DNA of 64,000 bases from Xylaria sp. FL1777 (Eukaryota > Ascomycota > Sordariomycetes > Xylariales > Xylariaceae), in contig MU400704.1 of assembly GCA_022578965.1 (NCBI GenBank), positions 1 to 64,000 on the forward strand, read 5' to 3'. Shown here piece after piece: positions 12,140-26,299 of this stretch (positions are counted from its first letter, which is position 1; every line of letters begins with the position of its first letter). A model generated the notes under the pieces. That model saw nothing but the letters and a program-made list of their open reading frames with translations. It ran no database searches and was not told the DNA's origin. The position numbers were made by a program, and so were the translations under genes.

Positions 12140-12633
12140 TATAATAGACCTATTATATATTAATATAATGGGTTTACCTTTAAGGTTTTAATTTGCAAGT
12201 AATAATAGAATTCTTAATAGTAGTTTATTAAGAAAGTTTTCGGGGTACTTTTACTACTATGCATTAATAAAGGTTTTAAAAGATTAAAAGTAATAAATAT
12301 ATTAATGCTTAGCAGTTATAAAAAATTAATACTTAAAAAACTAAAACTAAATAAGTAACTAAGTATAAAAAATATATAATTATATAAATAAAGAAAAAGT
12401 AAAAAAAGTAGTAACTTTTTTTAAATTATTATAAGTTTAATAAATATTAAATTATTATAAGCTTAATAAGCTTTAAATTATTATAAGCTTAATAAGCTTT
12501 AAATTATTATAAGCTTAATAAGCTAAATAAATTATTATGTAATTTTAGCTTTAGCTAGCAAAAAAAAAAGTGCAAAATATATATAAAAACATTAAGCTGC
12601 TTTAAAAGCTACTTTTGTGCTAATTTTATAACA
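12140..12633 (-). repeat. Gy-A copy 2 3' LTR (copy B)
   Basis: 494 bp, reverse complement of 2530-3023. Reading on the minus strand it starts TGTTATAAAATTA and ends GGTCTATTATA, where the terminal CA has become TA. Three AAATTATTATAAGCTTAATA-like units near 12430-12530 mirror the internal tandem unit of the other LTR copies. Confidence 0.93.
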
Positions 12634-13299
12634 TTATTTCTTTTTTTTTAAAATTATTATTTTAATAATTTTTTATAAGTACTTTTTTTTTTTTTTTTTT
12701 TATATGTTATAATATTAAAGCGTATTAAAAGAACTAACTGCTTATTTAAAATAAAGCAAAAATTTATTTTTGCTTTTTTTATTAATTTTATTAGTTATAA
12801 AGTTATGCTTTGCTTTTGTTACTTTAATTAATTATTAATATATAAAATAATAAATAATATATTTTGTTGTTTTAAATGTATATATACTAGTTGCTTTTAC
12901 AATAAATTAAAAGTTTTAATTAATTTAATTAATAATATAGTTTTTAAGCATTATTGTTTTAAAAAAAAAAAAAAAGCAAGCAAAGCAATAGTTATTTTTA
13001 GTTTAAAAAAAATTAAAACAAGCTTAAAATAGCTTTCATTTTGTTTTAAGCAAATTAGCTTAGCTTTATATATAAAAACGTTTTTTAAAAGCAAAAAATA
13101 TTAAAATAGTTTAATAAAAGCTTTAATTTTTAAATAAATTAAACAAAATAAAGCATATTAAAAAAAAATAAAAAGCGTTAGTAAAAAAGCAAAAATAATA
13201 AAAAAAGCAAGCTAAAATAACGCAAGCTGCTTTATTTAAGTTTAATTAAAAATTTTTAAGCGTTTTTTTTAAAGTTAACTTTTTTTTTTTAGTTTTAAG

Positions 13300-16200
13300 C
13301 AGTTAAAATATTAGTAGTAAAACTAACTTATAACTACTTTAGTAATTTTTAAATATTTTTTAAGTTTTTAAGTATTATTAATATATAAGTATTGTTTTTA
13401 TTTAATAAAATACTTTAAATTATTGTTATTTTAATAAAAATTTAGTATATTTTTAACTTTATAAACATTTTAATTTGTTTTTATTTTTAGTTATATTTTA
13501 ATAAATATTTTAATAAATACTAGTTTTAATAAAAAAATGTAAAAAATAAAATAAATTTATATATTTTTTAATAATAATAATTTATAATTAATAAATAAAA
13601 TAACTTCTTTAATTTTAAAAAAGCTAAGTTTTTTAAATTTTAATTTATTGCTTAGTTGTTTTGTTTTAATTTAAGAAATATTAATATTTACGTTTTATTT
13701 TTATTATAGCAAATAAACTTTGTTTTTTTTTTTTAAAGATTAGTTTTTTAGTTCATTTTTTATTATAATATATTAATATTTATTATTATAAAAACTAAAA
13801 ACGTAGTTATAGTTTAGCTTGTAGTGTTTTAATTTTTATTACAATAGTTTTTGCTTAAAGTACTATAGTTAAAATAATAAATGCTTTTATTAATGTTTTT
13901 TTTTGTTTTTTAATAGTTACTTATTATTTATAAATAGCTTTATATAAAAATATGTTTATATTTTTATTTATTAATATATTATATAAAATTTATGCTATTA
14001 ATAATAGTTTTACTTAATTATTTTATTAATAATTAATATAACTTTATAAATATTGTTTTAATATTTAGTTTAGTTTTTTTGTTTGTTTATTTGTTTATAA
14101 ATAGTAAGCAGTTAAAAACTTTAGTTTAATACTAATAAGTTTAAAAAAACTAGTTTTAAACTTAAAAATAAATAATTTATTTTAGTTTAAAACAATTTTT
14201 TTTAATAACTTATGTTTATTTAAATATTAACGTATAAAAGCATATATAAGTTATTTAGCTATTATATTTCTTTTAAACAGTAAAAAATAAACATATTTAA
14301 TAAGTTTATTAATAATAACTTATATTTTATTATATTATACTTTTATAACTAAATTAGTTAATAAAAGTAGTATTATAATAAAATTTTAAGCAATAATATG
14401 TTATGCTTATTTAAATATTTATATAAATTATAGCAGTTTATAAAGCTTATGTTAAACTATTTTAGCTTTATTATAAATATTGCACTTTTTTATAATAAAT
14501 TTAACTATGTTTTATAGTTTTAAAAAATTGTATTTTTTTTATAGTTATTTAATTATTTTTATTGCTTTTTAATATTTATATAATAAGTATTCGTAAAATT
14601 TTTTAATAAACTTATTTTATAAAAATTTTAGTAAATAAACCTTATATTTATATATTAGTTTGTTTTTTTTTAATTTTTTGTATTTTTATAGTTTTACTAA
14701 CTTTTTTAAGTTATAAGCTTATTATAGCTATATATTTATAAAATCTTTAAGTATAACTTTAACTTTTAAGCTTTTATTTCTTTAAAAATATAATACTTAA
14801 ATGTTTTTTTTTAAAACTTGAAATTTTTTTTAATTTTGTTAGCTTAGTATGTTTGCTTAAATGTTTTTTTTTCTTTTAATGTAGCATATTTTAAAGTTAA
14901 ATTTAAAAAAAAAAACCATTTAATTTTTATATTATTTAGTAATTTTTTATGTAGTTATAAATTTCGTTAAGTTTTAATAATTTAAATAAATCTTAATTTG
15001 CTTTGTAGTTTTTATAAAAAATAGTTTTTATTTTTTAAGTGCTATAATAATTGCAAGTAGTTTTTTATTATATATAAAGTATTATAATGTTACATTTTAT
15101 AATGCTTTAAAGTAATAAACTATTAAGTACTATTTTTTATTATTTTTTAGTTGTTTTAAAATTTTTATAATTATACTATTTAAAATATTTGTTTTTAGCT
15201 TTTTCTTTTTTTATAAATTAAATAGTTTAACTATAAGGTTAAAAGTAATTTTTAGTTTTAGTTTTTTAAAAGCTTTTTAAGCTTTATTTAAAATTAAAAA
15301 GGATTTTCTTTTGTATTTTTTTTTTGTATATTTTATAAAATAAAATGCTATTTTTTTAAAGTTTTAAATTAACATTTAAATATAGTTTAAAAATTTTAAT
15401 GCTTGTTATATGTTTATAATAATAGCTAAGTTAAGTATTTTTTAGTTTTATATTATATTAATTTTTAACTATTAAATTTATATTTGTTTTAAAGTAATTA
15501 TAAATTTTAAAAAGTTAATTTTTTATATATGCTATATATACTTTTTTATATTAAGTTATAATTTTGCTTGTTTAAGTGTTTTTAATATTGAAGTTATATG
15601 TTTTTTGTGTTTTTTTAATGTTTTAAAGTAAATTAAAATATTATTTAAGTAAATAAACATAAATTTATTTAAAAACTTCTATAAAATTATTATTATTATA
15701 TGTTAAAAGCTAACTAATATATTTTATAATTTTTATAGCATAATTATATACTTATATAGTTTATATATTGTTTATATAGCAGTTTTTTATTTTTTTTTTT
15801 TTTAGCTATTTTAATAGCATAATATTTATTTAAAATATTAACTGCTATAAATTATTTTGTTTAGCTAATGTTTTTTTTTATAGTTACTAATAAAATAAAA
15901 AAATATTTATTTATAATAGTAATTACGTTTAATAATTAATAATTAATTATTATTTGCTATACTAGTTTTTTTTTTTTATTAATTAGTTGTTTTTTATTTT
16001 TTATTTTAAGTATTAATACTATAAAGTATTTAATAAATAACTAAGATTTTTTTAGGAATTCTTTTGCTAAGTTTTTTTAAATGTATTTTTATAAAGCGTT
16101 TGTTTTGTTTAAGCTTATATAATATACTTAATAAAGCTTTAGCTAACATTTTTTTTTAATAAAAATATAATAGTTTTATAAGCTATGTTTAAGAAGTTTT

Positions 16201-17511
16201 TTTTTTTTTTTTTTTAAATAGTTTGTAAAATTTATAATATATTTTTAGTATTTTATTTAGAATTTTTTTTGCGATTTTTCTGATTTTTTTGCTTTATTTT
16301 TTACTTTTTTAATTAATAGTTTTTGCTTTTTATTAAATTAAAAAGTTGTTAGTCTTTAGCTATAATATTTTTAAAATAATATTATAATTAAATATATTAG
16401 CAATATTTAATACAATTTGCTTTTTGTGTTTTTGTATAAATATATTAAAAAGTTTAGTTTTTTTAAGTATATAACTATTATTATAGCTAAAAGTGCTTTT
16501 ATTAAATCTTTTAATCTTTTAAGATTTTTGTTTATATTTCTAAAGAATTTTATTTTATTTTATTACTTTAAGTAAAATTATATTAGCTTATGCTTTTAAG
16601 TTAATTAAGGTATTATATTTTTTTTTTAATATATAAGTTTAACTTTAAATTAGTTTTGCTAGTTATTATATTAAACTTTATGTAAAGCTTTAGTTTTTTT
16701 AGCTATTTGCTGCTTTTTTAGCAAGTATTTATTTTGTTTTTTGATTTTTTTTTATAAAATGTTTAAATGCTTGTTTTATTTAATACTTTAAATATTATTG
16801 TATTTTGTTTTGTTTTTGCTTTTAAGCAAGCTTTAAATTGCAGTTTTTAAGCTTTTTTGTTTTTAGCAACTATTTTTTAATATAATTATGCTTTAATTAG
16901 CTAGTAATATTTATAGCAGTTGTTTTTATATTTTTTTAAAATAGTATTATAAATGCAATTAGAATTTTTTTTAAATATTGCAAATTTTTGTAAATTTTTA
17001 TAATAAACTATAGTTATAATTAACTACTTTAATTCATAAAAGTTTTATATTTTTATTTTTGCAATTTATTTAAAAAACTAATTATTTTTTAATTTATTAA
17101 GTAAATATTAGTAATAATAATATATTATATAATAATTTTATAATACTTTATTATATTTTAGATTTTTTAAGCATAAAATATTATTATTGTTTTTTATTAT
17201 AGTTTTATTATAGTAGTAACTTTTAGTAATTAGTTAAATTACTAGCTTTAGTTTTTAAAACATATTAATTTTTGTGCTAACTATTAGTGCTTTTTTATTT
17301 TGTTATATTTAAAGCAGTTTAAGCTATAAAAATACTTCGTTTATTTTTATTAGTTCTTTTTTTATAGTGTTTTTTATAGCTTTTAATTTTATTTGTTTTT
17401 GCTTTAAAGTTTTATAAGTTTTGTTTTTTTAAGTTTATTTAGCAACTAAGTGTTTTAGTAGTTTATAATTAGTTTAATAATTATACTATTTATAATTATA
17501 GTTTTATTTCT
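13300..17511 (-). pseudogene. Gy-A copy 2 pol remnant (RT, RNase H, integrase, chromodomain)
   Basis: On the minus strand, about 15625-15660 reads IYLNNILIYF, the YLDDILIYS catalytic block of Gypsy reverse transcriptase with both Asp codons changed to Asn by G-to-A. It is followed by a KTLKKHKKH block typical of the family (KTL.EH..H). The region 14880-15115 mirrors the RNase H of copy 1, about 14260-14380 mirrors its integrase core, and 13303-13463 mirrors its chromodomain. The 5' part of the polyprotein is separated by DNA-1 and resumes at 30430. Many TAA and TAG codons; no product is possible. Confidence 0.87.
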
Positions 17512-17519
17512 TTAAACAT
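17512..17519. repeat. Target-site duplication of DNA-1, left copy
   Basis: TTAAACAT here is repeated exactly at 30422-30429 on the far side of DNA-1. The homologous empty site in the right-hand Gy-A copy is at 62315-62322 (plus strand ATATTTAA, one transition different), where the two flanks are joined. Confidence 0.92.
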
Positions 17520-17541
17520 TTATTTTAAGTGCTTTAAACTA
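17520..17541 (+). repeat. DNA-1 left terminal inverted repeat
   Basis: TTATTTTAAGTGCTTTAAAC followed by TA. It pairs with the right end with a single mismatch (A/G, a transition) over about 22 bp. Confidence 0.88.
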
Positions 17542-20186
17542 GAATAGTTTTTACGTTTGTACTTTTTTAGCTATATTACCTTTTTATTAATTATAACCCT
17601 TTTTATCCCTTTTAATACAAACTTAGAATTTTAGTTTACAGTAACTATATTGATTTTTTTGCTTACGTTTTTATTTAAAAAACAACAAACTGTAATTTAT
17701 TTATATAGCAACTTTAAATTTGTTTAAAGTTATACTTAATTAATTAATTATTGTATTTTATATATAGTTATATTTTTTTTGTATTTTTTTAACGCTTAGT
17801 TTTTATTGCATTGCATACTATAAATTTTCTAACCAAAATATTGTTTTTTTTACTATTGTTTTTTTTGCGATTACTGTGCTTGCTTATATAGTTTACTATA
17901 CTAGCGTTTATGCTACTTCTTATATTTAAATTAACTGATTTTTTTAATACTATTTTTATTGCTTTTAACTTTAAAAATAATTCTAATTATAAAAGCAATA
18001 ATTTAAATAAGGAATTTAATTTTGTATGTTAGCAATAAGTTGCAATAAATATACAAAAGTATTAGCATTACAATTGTAATTAAAGCTATAATTTTTGTTA
18101 GTTTTTAAAAAAATAGCTTTTATTATAAACTGCAACTAATAATTAGTTAAAGCTATAAATGCGCAAAATAGTTAATATATTAAAAAACCTTAAAGTTTAA
18201 TAGCGTTTTTAAAAAGCTAATATTTAAATAAAATTTAAAAAAAACAATGCAAGTTATAATATTACTAATATTTTTATATTTTAAAACGAGCTTTTTACTT
18301 TATTTAAACAACTAGCCTTTATTAAATTTAATCTTAAGGCATTTAAAGCCTTTAGTAAAAAGCTCTGCTAAGTTAAAAATATTTATAATACGCAATAAAT
18401 TAAAAAGTTACTTTGTTTTTTTTAGTTTTAAATCTAAAACGCATTTTTATGTTTTGCTGCTTTCTTTTTAAGTATTTTTACAAATTAGCAAACTAGGCAT
18501 AAATTTTATAACGCAACTAAAGCTAATATGCTGTTCTTTTATATTGCTAAAGTATATATAATTATAGCTTTATTATTAAGTGCATATATACTTTTAATAA
18601 GCAATTTTTTATAACAATTTATTAGTATTTATTTTTATAGTAATAAAACACAAACTTAAGTAATTAATACTTTTGCTTAATTTAAGGTATATATTAGCTA
18701 TAAGTTTATTTTAAAACAGCTAAATAAAATAGCTAAATAAAGTTGCATACGTAGCAGCTAGTTAACTAATGTTTTAATACTTAAATTAATAAATATATAG
18801 CTTAACTTAAAGCGTATTACTTATAACCTAAGTGCTATATTTATATATAATAATTTTAACTTTAAAAACAATGTTTAAAATCTTAGCATAAGTTATAAAA
18901 ATATTATGCAAAATTTAACTAACTGTTTTATAGTTATTAGTTTAAACATGCTTAACTTATTTATATAGTTATAATAGCATACTACTATTTTTTTTAAAAA
19001 AAAATAGCTTTTTTTTTACTTAACGCTAACTTTAGCTTATATAAGTAAAGCAACTAATTATTTATTAGTTTATATTGTTTGTTCTTTATTTAAATTATTA
19101 CATTTAAAAAGGTTTGCTTTATTTTTAAACATTATATAACCATAAAATAATATTAGCTATATTTTATAAACTTTTGCTATTTATAAAAACAAAAAGAAAA
19201 TATTTAGAGTATATTAAGTTTATAATACTTTATTTTGTACTATTTTAAATTATTAAAACTATAATAAATAACTTGCAATAATACATAAAGATTAAAAAAC
19301 TATATTTTTTATTTAAGCTATAATAGCTGCTTAAATAAAAGCAAGCAATATATATAACTATAAACAATAAATGCTTTTTATACTAGCTTTTTTTTATATT
19401 GCGCTAAATTTTATTTAACTAATTTTTTGGACTTTTTAAAATCTTTTTATAAAACATAACATATAATTCTTTAGCTATAAATAGCATATTAAAAAAAATA
19501 AGGTTTAGTACTATTAAGCCTTGCTATTATTATATAATAAGTTTTATGCTTATATTTTAGCGTTTTTAATTTATAACTTAGTTAAATTTAGTATATTATT
19601 TTTTAATAAAGTTTAACTAAACTATATTTAAACAGCATTAAAAAGCATAAATTTTACATTATTTAAGCAAAAAATTGTAGCTTTATAGTTTTAATAGTTA
19701 AAATATGCAAGTTAAACAAAAAAATATACTTAAAACAAAAGGAAATTAATTAACATTAAGTTTTAAAGCTATTATTAATATATAAGTATTATAAAATATT
19801 TACTTATAATAACTATAGTAGTTTAGCTTAGCAACTATAAAGTGCTATATTAAATTATTTCTTATTTTTCTATTTTTTTTTATAAAGAAAAGTCTAGTAA
19901 TTATAAACTAGAAATGTTATATTTTGCTTAGTTATTTTATTTTAATATTATAAAACCAGAACTTATACCAAAAATACTGCAGTTAGGCTTTATTTAGTAT
20001 ACTATAACTAAAAGCAAGTAAAAAGCTATTAATTTAGCTTTAAAGCATATTAATAGTGCTTTTATAATTAATATAAAAAATAATAAAAACTTTATGCAAA
20101 ATATTTCTGTTATATTTAATTAATTAGCTATTATAAGCCTTTATACTGCTTTAATCTGTAATAATATAAAATAGTTCTTTTAAACA

Positions 20187-20472
20187 TAGTTACAGTATAA
20201 TGACTAATGGCCTTATAGCCCTATGTTCTAATGTGGCTAAATGAATATAGCTGCGCTATACTTTAATGTAGCTAAGCTAGTTTATATATATGCATAAACC
20301 ACTTAATGGTGTATAAACTACTTATTAGCTACATATACTATAATTTAGCTACTTAGCTACTTCTTATAAACTACTTTATAAAATAGCTTTTTTTTTCTTT
20401 ATATTTAGATTTTAATATAAATCTAGCTTTTTAAATAAAGCTTTATTTTTTAAAATAGCTTAATATATAACA
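20187..20472 (+). repeat. Gy-B 5' LTR
   Basis: 286 bp, the same length as the 3' copy. It begins TAGTTACAGTATAATGACTA, the original TG now TA, and ends ATATAACA. Clear shared blocks with the 3' LTR are AATATAGCTGCGCTA near 20244, TGTAGCTAAGCTAG near 20266 and TTAGCTACTTAGCTACTTCT near 20345. Confidence 0.95.
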
Positions 20473-20589
20473 ATTTAAGTATTACTTTTTTTAAAGCACT
20501 TAGGACTGCTTTACTAAATATTTTCCTAATTTAATAGACTAATTAATTAACTAATAAGTTATTTTACTAACTTAAACTAATTATTAAAA

Positions 20590-22330
20590 TGTAGACTTAG
20601 AACTTTTTGTTTTAATAACATAACGCGCTTACTAAAAAAACGTGCTGCAATTAAAGCAACTACTTATAAAGCAGTTTAGTTTTTATTTAATAATATTAAC
20701 CAAAGTTTGCTTTATGCAGAAAAAAAACTTTGCACAAAAGCTTATAAACAATTTTTTAATATATTTTTTATTTATAACTTTAATACTTATACTATAATAC
20801 TAAATAAAAAAAACTTTAATAGTATAGTACATTTAGCTATTTAATTTAAGTATGCAATTTAAGAACTTTTTTTTTTAGCTAACTAATACGTTTATAATTG
20901 TTATAATTTTAATAAAAAAGCTAAAGATTTTATTGAAAGCTATGCAACTATATGCATTAAAAAAAACAATTTTGCTTTTTTTTTTAATTTATTTATAAAC
21001 GAAATAAAAAAAGCTATATTTATGTTTAAGGAACTTATAAACAAAAACAAATTTTTAAGCTTGCTAAATTATTTTAAGGCATTATAGCAAAAGTTCAAGC
21101 TGCAAAACATTATAATAATTACTAATATATAACATGCCTTTAATTTGCATAAAATGCTACAAGTAAAAAAAGATAAAGTATTAAACTTACTTAAATAAAA
21201 AGAACTTTTTGCTAATATAAAATCTAGCATATAAGTTAATATATAAAACTAAATTAATATATTAAAAAAAGAATTAAATGCTTTTAGATCTTTTAATAGT
21301 AAGCTATATAGTAGTAATAAAAAGCAAAAAAACTTTAGTAACTTACAAAAAATAAATAAATGCTTAATAAACAAGCTAAAAGTAATAGCATTAAAACGTA
21401 ATTACTTTTAAACATAAATAAATAAACTTAATGCATTAGTAGCTAACTTAATATAAAAAAACTAACATAATATATTATTGTTATTTTTAGTTTATATTAA
21501 AAGAAAATTTCGTAAGTTTGTTAAAGTATAAGTACTTATTTTTTATAACAACAAAAAAAAAAACGAAGTTAAGTTTAAAGTTTAATACTGCAAAATAAAA
21601 AATCAACTTGCTATAAATAAAAATTAGTTTGCTAATAATGCTACAAAAATAACTAATATTAAGTTTTAACTTAGTAATAATATTGCAGAACATTTTTAAT
21701 TATATTTAGAAAACATGCACTTTAATTAACTTTTTATTGCTAAAGCTTTTTTTGCATACTTATAAAATAACTATTATAACATTAATGCTTTTAAAAAATT
21801 TAAAAAAGCATAAAAAAAGTATAAAATAAAAGACCTGCTTTTTGATAAGTTTTCTACCTTTAAAAATAAGTTTGTTTGCTTTGCTAGCAAAGTCTGCTTG
21901 CTTAAAAATAAATAAAAAAAAAAGTTTAAAAATAAATTGTTTGTTTAGCTAAACAATAAAACCTTGTTTAAATACTTAAAGCTAAGCATAACTTTTAATG
22001 CTTATATTACGTACTATATATAAATTGCTTATTAATTTAGCTTTAGTAATATAAAACGTAATATTATACGTAAAGTAAAAAAACAAGCTAAAACTACTAA
22101 AATAATAATTACTACTAGTAGTAAACGCTTTGCTTTTTTTTGCATAGCTTTAGCTCTTTAAAGTAAAGTTACTTTTAAGTTTAAAATAACGCTTAAAAAA
22201 ATACAAAAGCTTATTTTAAAAAGCAAATGCTTTTACTATAAGCAAATAAGTTATATAATATAAAACTGCTTTGCTAAAGCTACTGCTAGTACTAACTATA
22301 AAGCTTATATTAATGCTATTATAGCTAAGT
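20590..22330 (+). pseudogene. Gy-B gag remnant ending in a CCHC zinc knuckle
   Basis: This A-rich plus-strand region lies between the 5' LTR and the protease/RT region. Its strongest support is at 22228-22269, where the codons read C-F-Y-Y-K-Q-I-S-Y-I-I-*-N-C. The spacing matches a CX2CX4HX4C knuckle exactly: the second Cys (TGT to TAT) and the His (CAT to TAT) are each lost by one transition. Gag forms the virus-like particle and its knuckle binds the element RNA. The upstream part is recognisable only as coding-like, with no named motif. The minus-strand open stretch 21487-21693 overlaps this region and is a shadow. Confidence 0.82.
22228..22269 (+). other. Zinc-knuckle fossil (CX2CX4HX4C) in Gy-B gag
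   Basis: First and last cysteines (TGC at 22228 and 22267) are intact; the second Cys and the His both read Tyr (TAT). A stop replaces the Arg/Gln-type codon two positions before the last Cys. This is a compact demonstration that the decay proceeds by transitions in otherwise aligned codons. Confidence 0.82.
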
Positions 22331-23399
22331 AAAAAATAATCTTATTTGCTTTTGCTTTAGCTAAGCAAAAAAACTTAAACAATAAGTACTTAAAAAAGTA
22401 ACTTTAAGTATACTAAATTTTTATTTAAAAACAGTATTTTAAAAACATACAAAAAAAAACATCATAAATAAATTCTTTAGAAGTAAACTTTTTTTATACA
22501 TTTATACTTTAAGTAATAATGAACTTTTTTTAACAATTATTAATTTTTTTAAAAATATAAAAGCTAGCTTATATATTGCTATAAATATTTGCTTTAGTAA
22601 AAAGATCTTAAAATACTTATAACTTATAGTTATAAATATTTTTTTTTGTTTTATAACAAGTTATAATAGTAAAAGTAAACAAGCAATAAAAAAAGCTTTA
22701 GTACTAAGTTTAAAAGTATATAAGCATATTTTTTTTAAAACGTATTTTTTTATGTTAAATATGCAGTATAACATTATTTTTAGTTAAAAATAGTTTAAAG
22801 CATACAATATTTTGCTTAACTATAAAAAACATAAGCTAATTTTTTTGCTTTTGTTAAAACTTATAAACAACTTTAAACAAAACATCGTAATAAATAAAGC
22901 TAGTATTTAGCTATAATATTTAAAGTATTAGCAAAACGCTAATAAGCAAAATAATAAAATAGAAAAAGAGCTGCAAAAAAAAAAAAAGCAGCAATTTGCT
23001 GCAAAAAAAAATAATTAACGAGTGCAAATTACCAAGATCTTAAAAAAGAATAACCTTGTTGCTACTAATGTTAAAAAAATAAAAAAATTACTATATAAAG
23101 TGCTTTTTTTTTTTTTTTTTAAACCTACATATTAAAAAAAAAAGAAAGCAAAACATAAGCTTAAAAAAAAGCTTAAAGCTAAAAAAAACTTTTTTTATTA
23201 GCAAACTAATATTTAAAAGTTATACTGCAAGCAATATAATAATATAAGTTAGTATAAAAAACAATTATTAAACACTATTAATATTAATATAATTGCTTTT
23301 AAAGCTATAGTTCGTAAAAACAAGTTTTATAATAAAATACAAGTTTTTAGTATTTATTAAATTAATAAGCTTATTAAAAACCGCAAAAAAAAAAAAAAT

Positions 23400-24100
23400 A
23401 ACTTTTTTAACTTTAAAAACAAAAAATTAAAAAAAAAAGCCCTAGAACTTATACTTAAAAAGTACTATAATTTATTGCGTACTTTTAGCAAAATAAATTT
23501 TAATACTTTGCTATTTAACTACTTTAGTATAAACTACAAAATTAAGTTTATTAGTAAAAAATTATAAGAGAACATATAATACTTCTTTTTATACAAAATA
23601 TTACTAAACGAGCTAAAGGCTATATAAACATACCTAGTTAATAATTTGCGTAAAAAATTCATAAAACCAAGTAATGTACTATTTATATTTTTTGTTTTAT
23701 TTGTTAAAAAACTTAATAAAGGTTTTTGCTTTTGTATAAACTACTGTAAACTTAATGAACTATTACAAAAAAACAAATACTTTTTACCACTTATTAAAAA
23801 AACCCTGTTTTAAATATTTAAAGCAAAAATTTTTACTAAAATAAACATGCAACAAACATTTTATTATATATATATATACCTTAGTTATAAAAACTTAACA
23901 ACGTTTTATATATATTATAAGTTATACTATTATTGCGTTTTATTGTTTAAATTAACAAATGAACTATTTATGTTTTAATAGTATATTAATAATACTTTAT
24001 TTAATTATTTTAACAATTTTTGTAGCGCTTACGTAAACAATATTCTGATTTACTTTAATAGCTTAAAAAAACACTAGGTATACGTTTAAAAAGTATTCAC
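23400..24100 (+). pseudogene. Gy-B reverse transcriptase remnant
   Basis: From about 23658 the frame reads FIKPSNVLFIFFVLFVKK, then FCFCINYCKLNELLQKNKY and FLPLI. This matches the family order F.RPS.SP..SP.LFVKK, then LRFCVDYR.LN..T.KNRYPLPLI. The catalytic block YVNNILIYF at 24030-24056 corresponds to YVDDILIYS, both Asp codons being GAC to AAC. In the living family this enzyme copies element RNA into cDNA in the particle. Loss of both catalytic Asp alone would abolish activity. Confidence 0.93.
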
Positions 24101-24399
24101 TTAACTTTAAAGTATAGGTTTGCAAGCTAACCTTAAAAAGTTTAAATTTTATGTAATTAAAACAAAGTTTTTTAGCTATATTATTAATACTAAAAGTATA
24201 AAGGTTAATTTTAGCAAAATAAAGGTTGTTTAAAACTAAAAGTTATTTATTACAATAAAAAAAATCCAGTTTTTTTTAAGCTTTTATAACTTTTATTGCA
24301 AGTTTGTTAAAAAATATAACTAAATAGCAATACTATTAAACAAACTAACTAAAAAAAACACTTTTTTTAAATAAACAAAAAAATATAAAAAGTTGGTTT

Positions 24400-24800
24400 A
24401 ATAACTAAAAAAAGCCTTAACCTTTATATTTACTTTTAAACACTTTAACTATAGTTTACTTATAAAGGTAAAAACTAATGTGTTAAATAATATAGCAGCA
24501 AATATAATGTTGTAGCGTTATAAAAACATTTAGCATTTTATAGCTTTTTATTTTAAAATAATATATAACGCTAAACTTAATTATAGTATTTATAATAAAA
24601 AAATATTAGCTATAGTTTTAGCTTTAAAAAAATAGCAAGCTAAATTAATTAGCACTTATAAAAACCTTTTTTTAGTTATTATTAACTATTAAGCATTAAA
24701 ATATTTTAAAAAAAAATAACACCTTAACTTTAAATAAGCTAGCTAAGCTATTTTGTTTTTAAAATATAACTTTTTTATTGCTTTTTAGCTAAAAAAAGAA
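24400..24800 (+). pseudogene. Gy-B RNase H remnant
   Basis: About 24409-24500 reads KALTFIFTFKHFNY then IKVKTNV, the family KAFTSAPVLRHFD and ETDAS blocks. It continues HFIAFYFK, YNAKLNYSIYNKKILAIVLALKK and VIINY*ALKYF, matching the AE.NYPIYDKELLAIV.AL and TDHKALEYF blocks. The catalytic Asp of the first block reads Asn, and the Trp codon after ALKK is a stop. It follows RT in the usual Gypsy order. Confidence 0.9.
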
Positions 24801-25099
24801 AATATAATAGCTAACGCTTTGTTTTATAAACAAAAAAACCTATAAATATAACAAGCAAAAAAAAAAGCTTATTAGCACTTTACTTTGTTTTAACTAACTA
24901 TTTAAACTATATTTACTTAAAAAAAACAAGCTATATTACTATTATGTATTAAAAAAATACTTTAAAATGCTTAATTAATAGCTTGTATACTATAAAAAAA
25001 CTATAAAAACCTTAGCATAATAATTTACTGCTAAAAAATAACTGCTATTATTATAAATAACTCTTAAAAAATAGAAAATAGTTTAACTATTTATAAAAG

Positions 25100-25990
25100 T
25101 TAACTAATTATTTTTAATTACCTGCTTTTATATATTTAATTAATTAAGAAAACATATAAAAAAATGCTTATAGCTTACTTTAAACAAACTAAAACATAAC
25201 AGCTAATAGCTTAACATTATTAGTAGCTTAAATTAAAAAAAAACTATAATAAGTATATTACTAATTATATAAACTACTGCTTTATAAAAGTACTTTAAAA
25301 TAAAACTTCTAGCAAACTATAGCTACTTTTTATTTTAAACTAAATATAGCGCTACTTAATAATAAACTTTAAACAGATGCTTAAAAATAAACATAAGTAT
25401 AACAACGCGCTAATAATAGTAAACTAACTAAGAAAACGCGCTTAAATAATCTTTTGTATAGTATATACAACTGTAAAAAATGCTGCAAAAATATATTATA
25501 AAGGTTTTTTTAAAATGTTTAATATTTTTATAATTATTACTTTGAATTATAAGCCCTAGTTTATATTAGCATTTATAAATAAGTTATATAAACTAATAAA
25601 AGTTATATATGTTTTAGCTTTAGTAAGCTATTATAAAACAGTAAAGCAAGCAAAAATTATAAATAAATATTTAAACTAGCGCTTATGCTTTTATATAAAT
25701 TATTATTAAAACGATTAATTTAAAAGACTTTTTGCTATAAATTATACATAAGCTGCAATACTATATAAGTTTACAGAACTATTTTTTTATAAAATAAAAA
25801 TAAGCTTTTTTATGCTATTTTACTTTAACTAAAAAAACTGTACAACTACAAAAAAGCTAAACAAGCTGCTTAAAAAAAAAAAAAAGCTACAAAAAAAAGC
25901 ACAAAAAAAAGCACAAAAAATTAGAAAATTTGTTAATACTACAAAAGCATACCTAACTTAAACCTAAAATAAAATAACTTGTTTTGCTAA
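25100..25990 (+). pseudogene. Gy-B integrase remnant
   Basis: About 25200-25320 reads an HHCC-type N-terminal domain: YYxxLKxxxNKYITNYINYCFIKVL*NKTSS against the family YYWPxMxxDVxxYVRNCxxCxxxKxxR. About 25370-25560 fits the catalytic core: FKQMLKNKHKYNNALIIV corresponds to the DF...LP...YD.ILVVVDRLTK region, followed by YYKGFFKMF. About 25600-25720 reads ELY-LIKV-like and QAKIINKYLN*R, the HPQTDGQTE.....LE.YLR region. The acidic catalytic residues are not preserved as a set. Confidence 0.85.
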
Positions 25991-26299
25991 CTAATTGCAA
26001 TATAACTTTAACTTTAACGTTAATAACTATATGTTTATTTTAAAAAAACAACAGTTATAAAAAACTAATAGGCTTTTTAATAAACTTAACTTTTTTATAA
26101 TATAACAAAAGTTTAAAATCTTGTTTAAAAACAATAATTTATATATATTTAAAGTTCTTAAGTTATAAAAAATAAAAAATATTTATTATGTTAACTGCTT
26201 GCATAAGTACTTAAATAACCCTTTGCTTAAACAAGCATTTAAAAACTTTAAAAGCAAAATAATTAAACCTAAAAGTAAGAAAAAATTCGTAATAAAAAA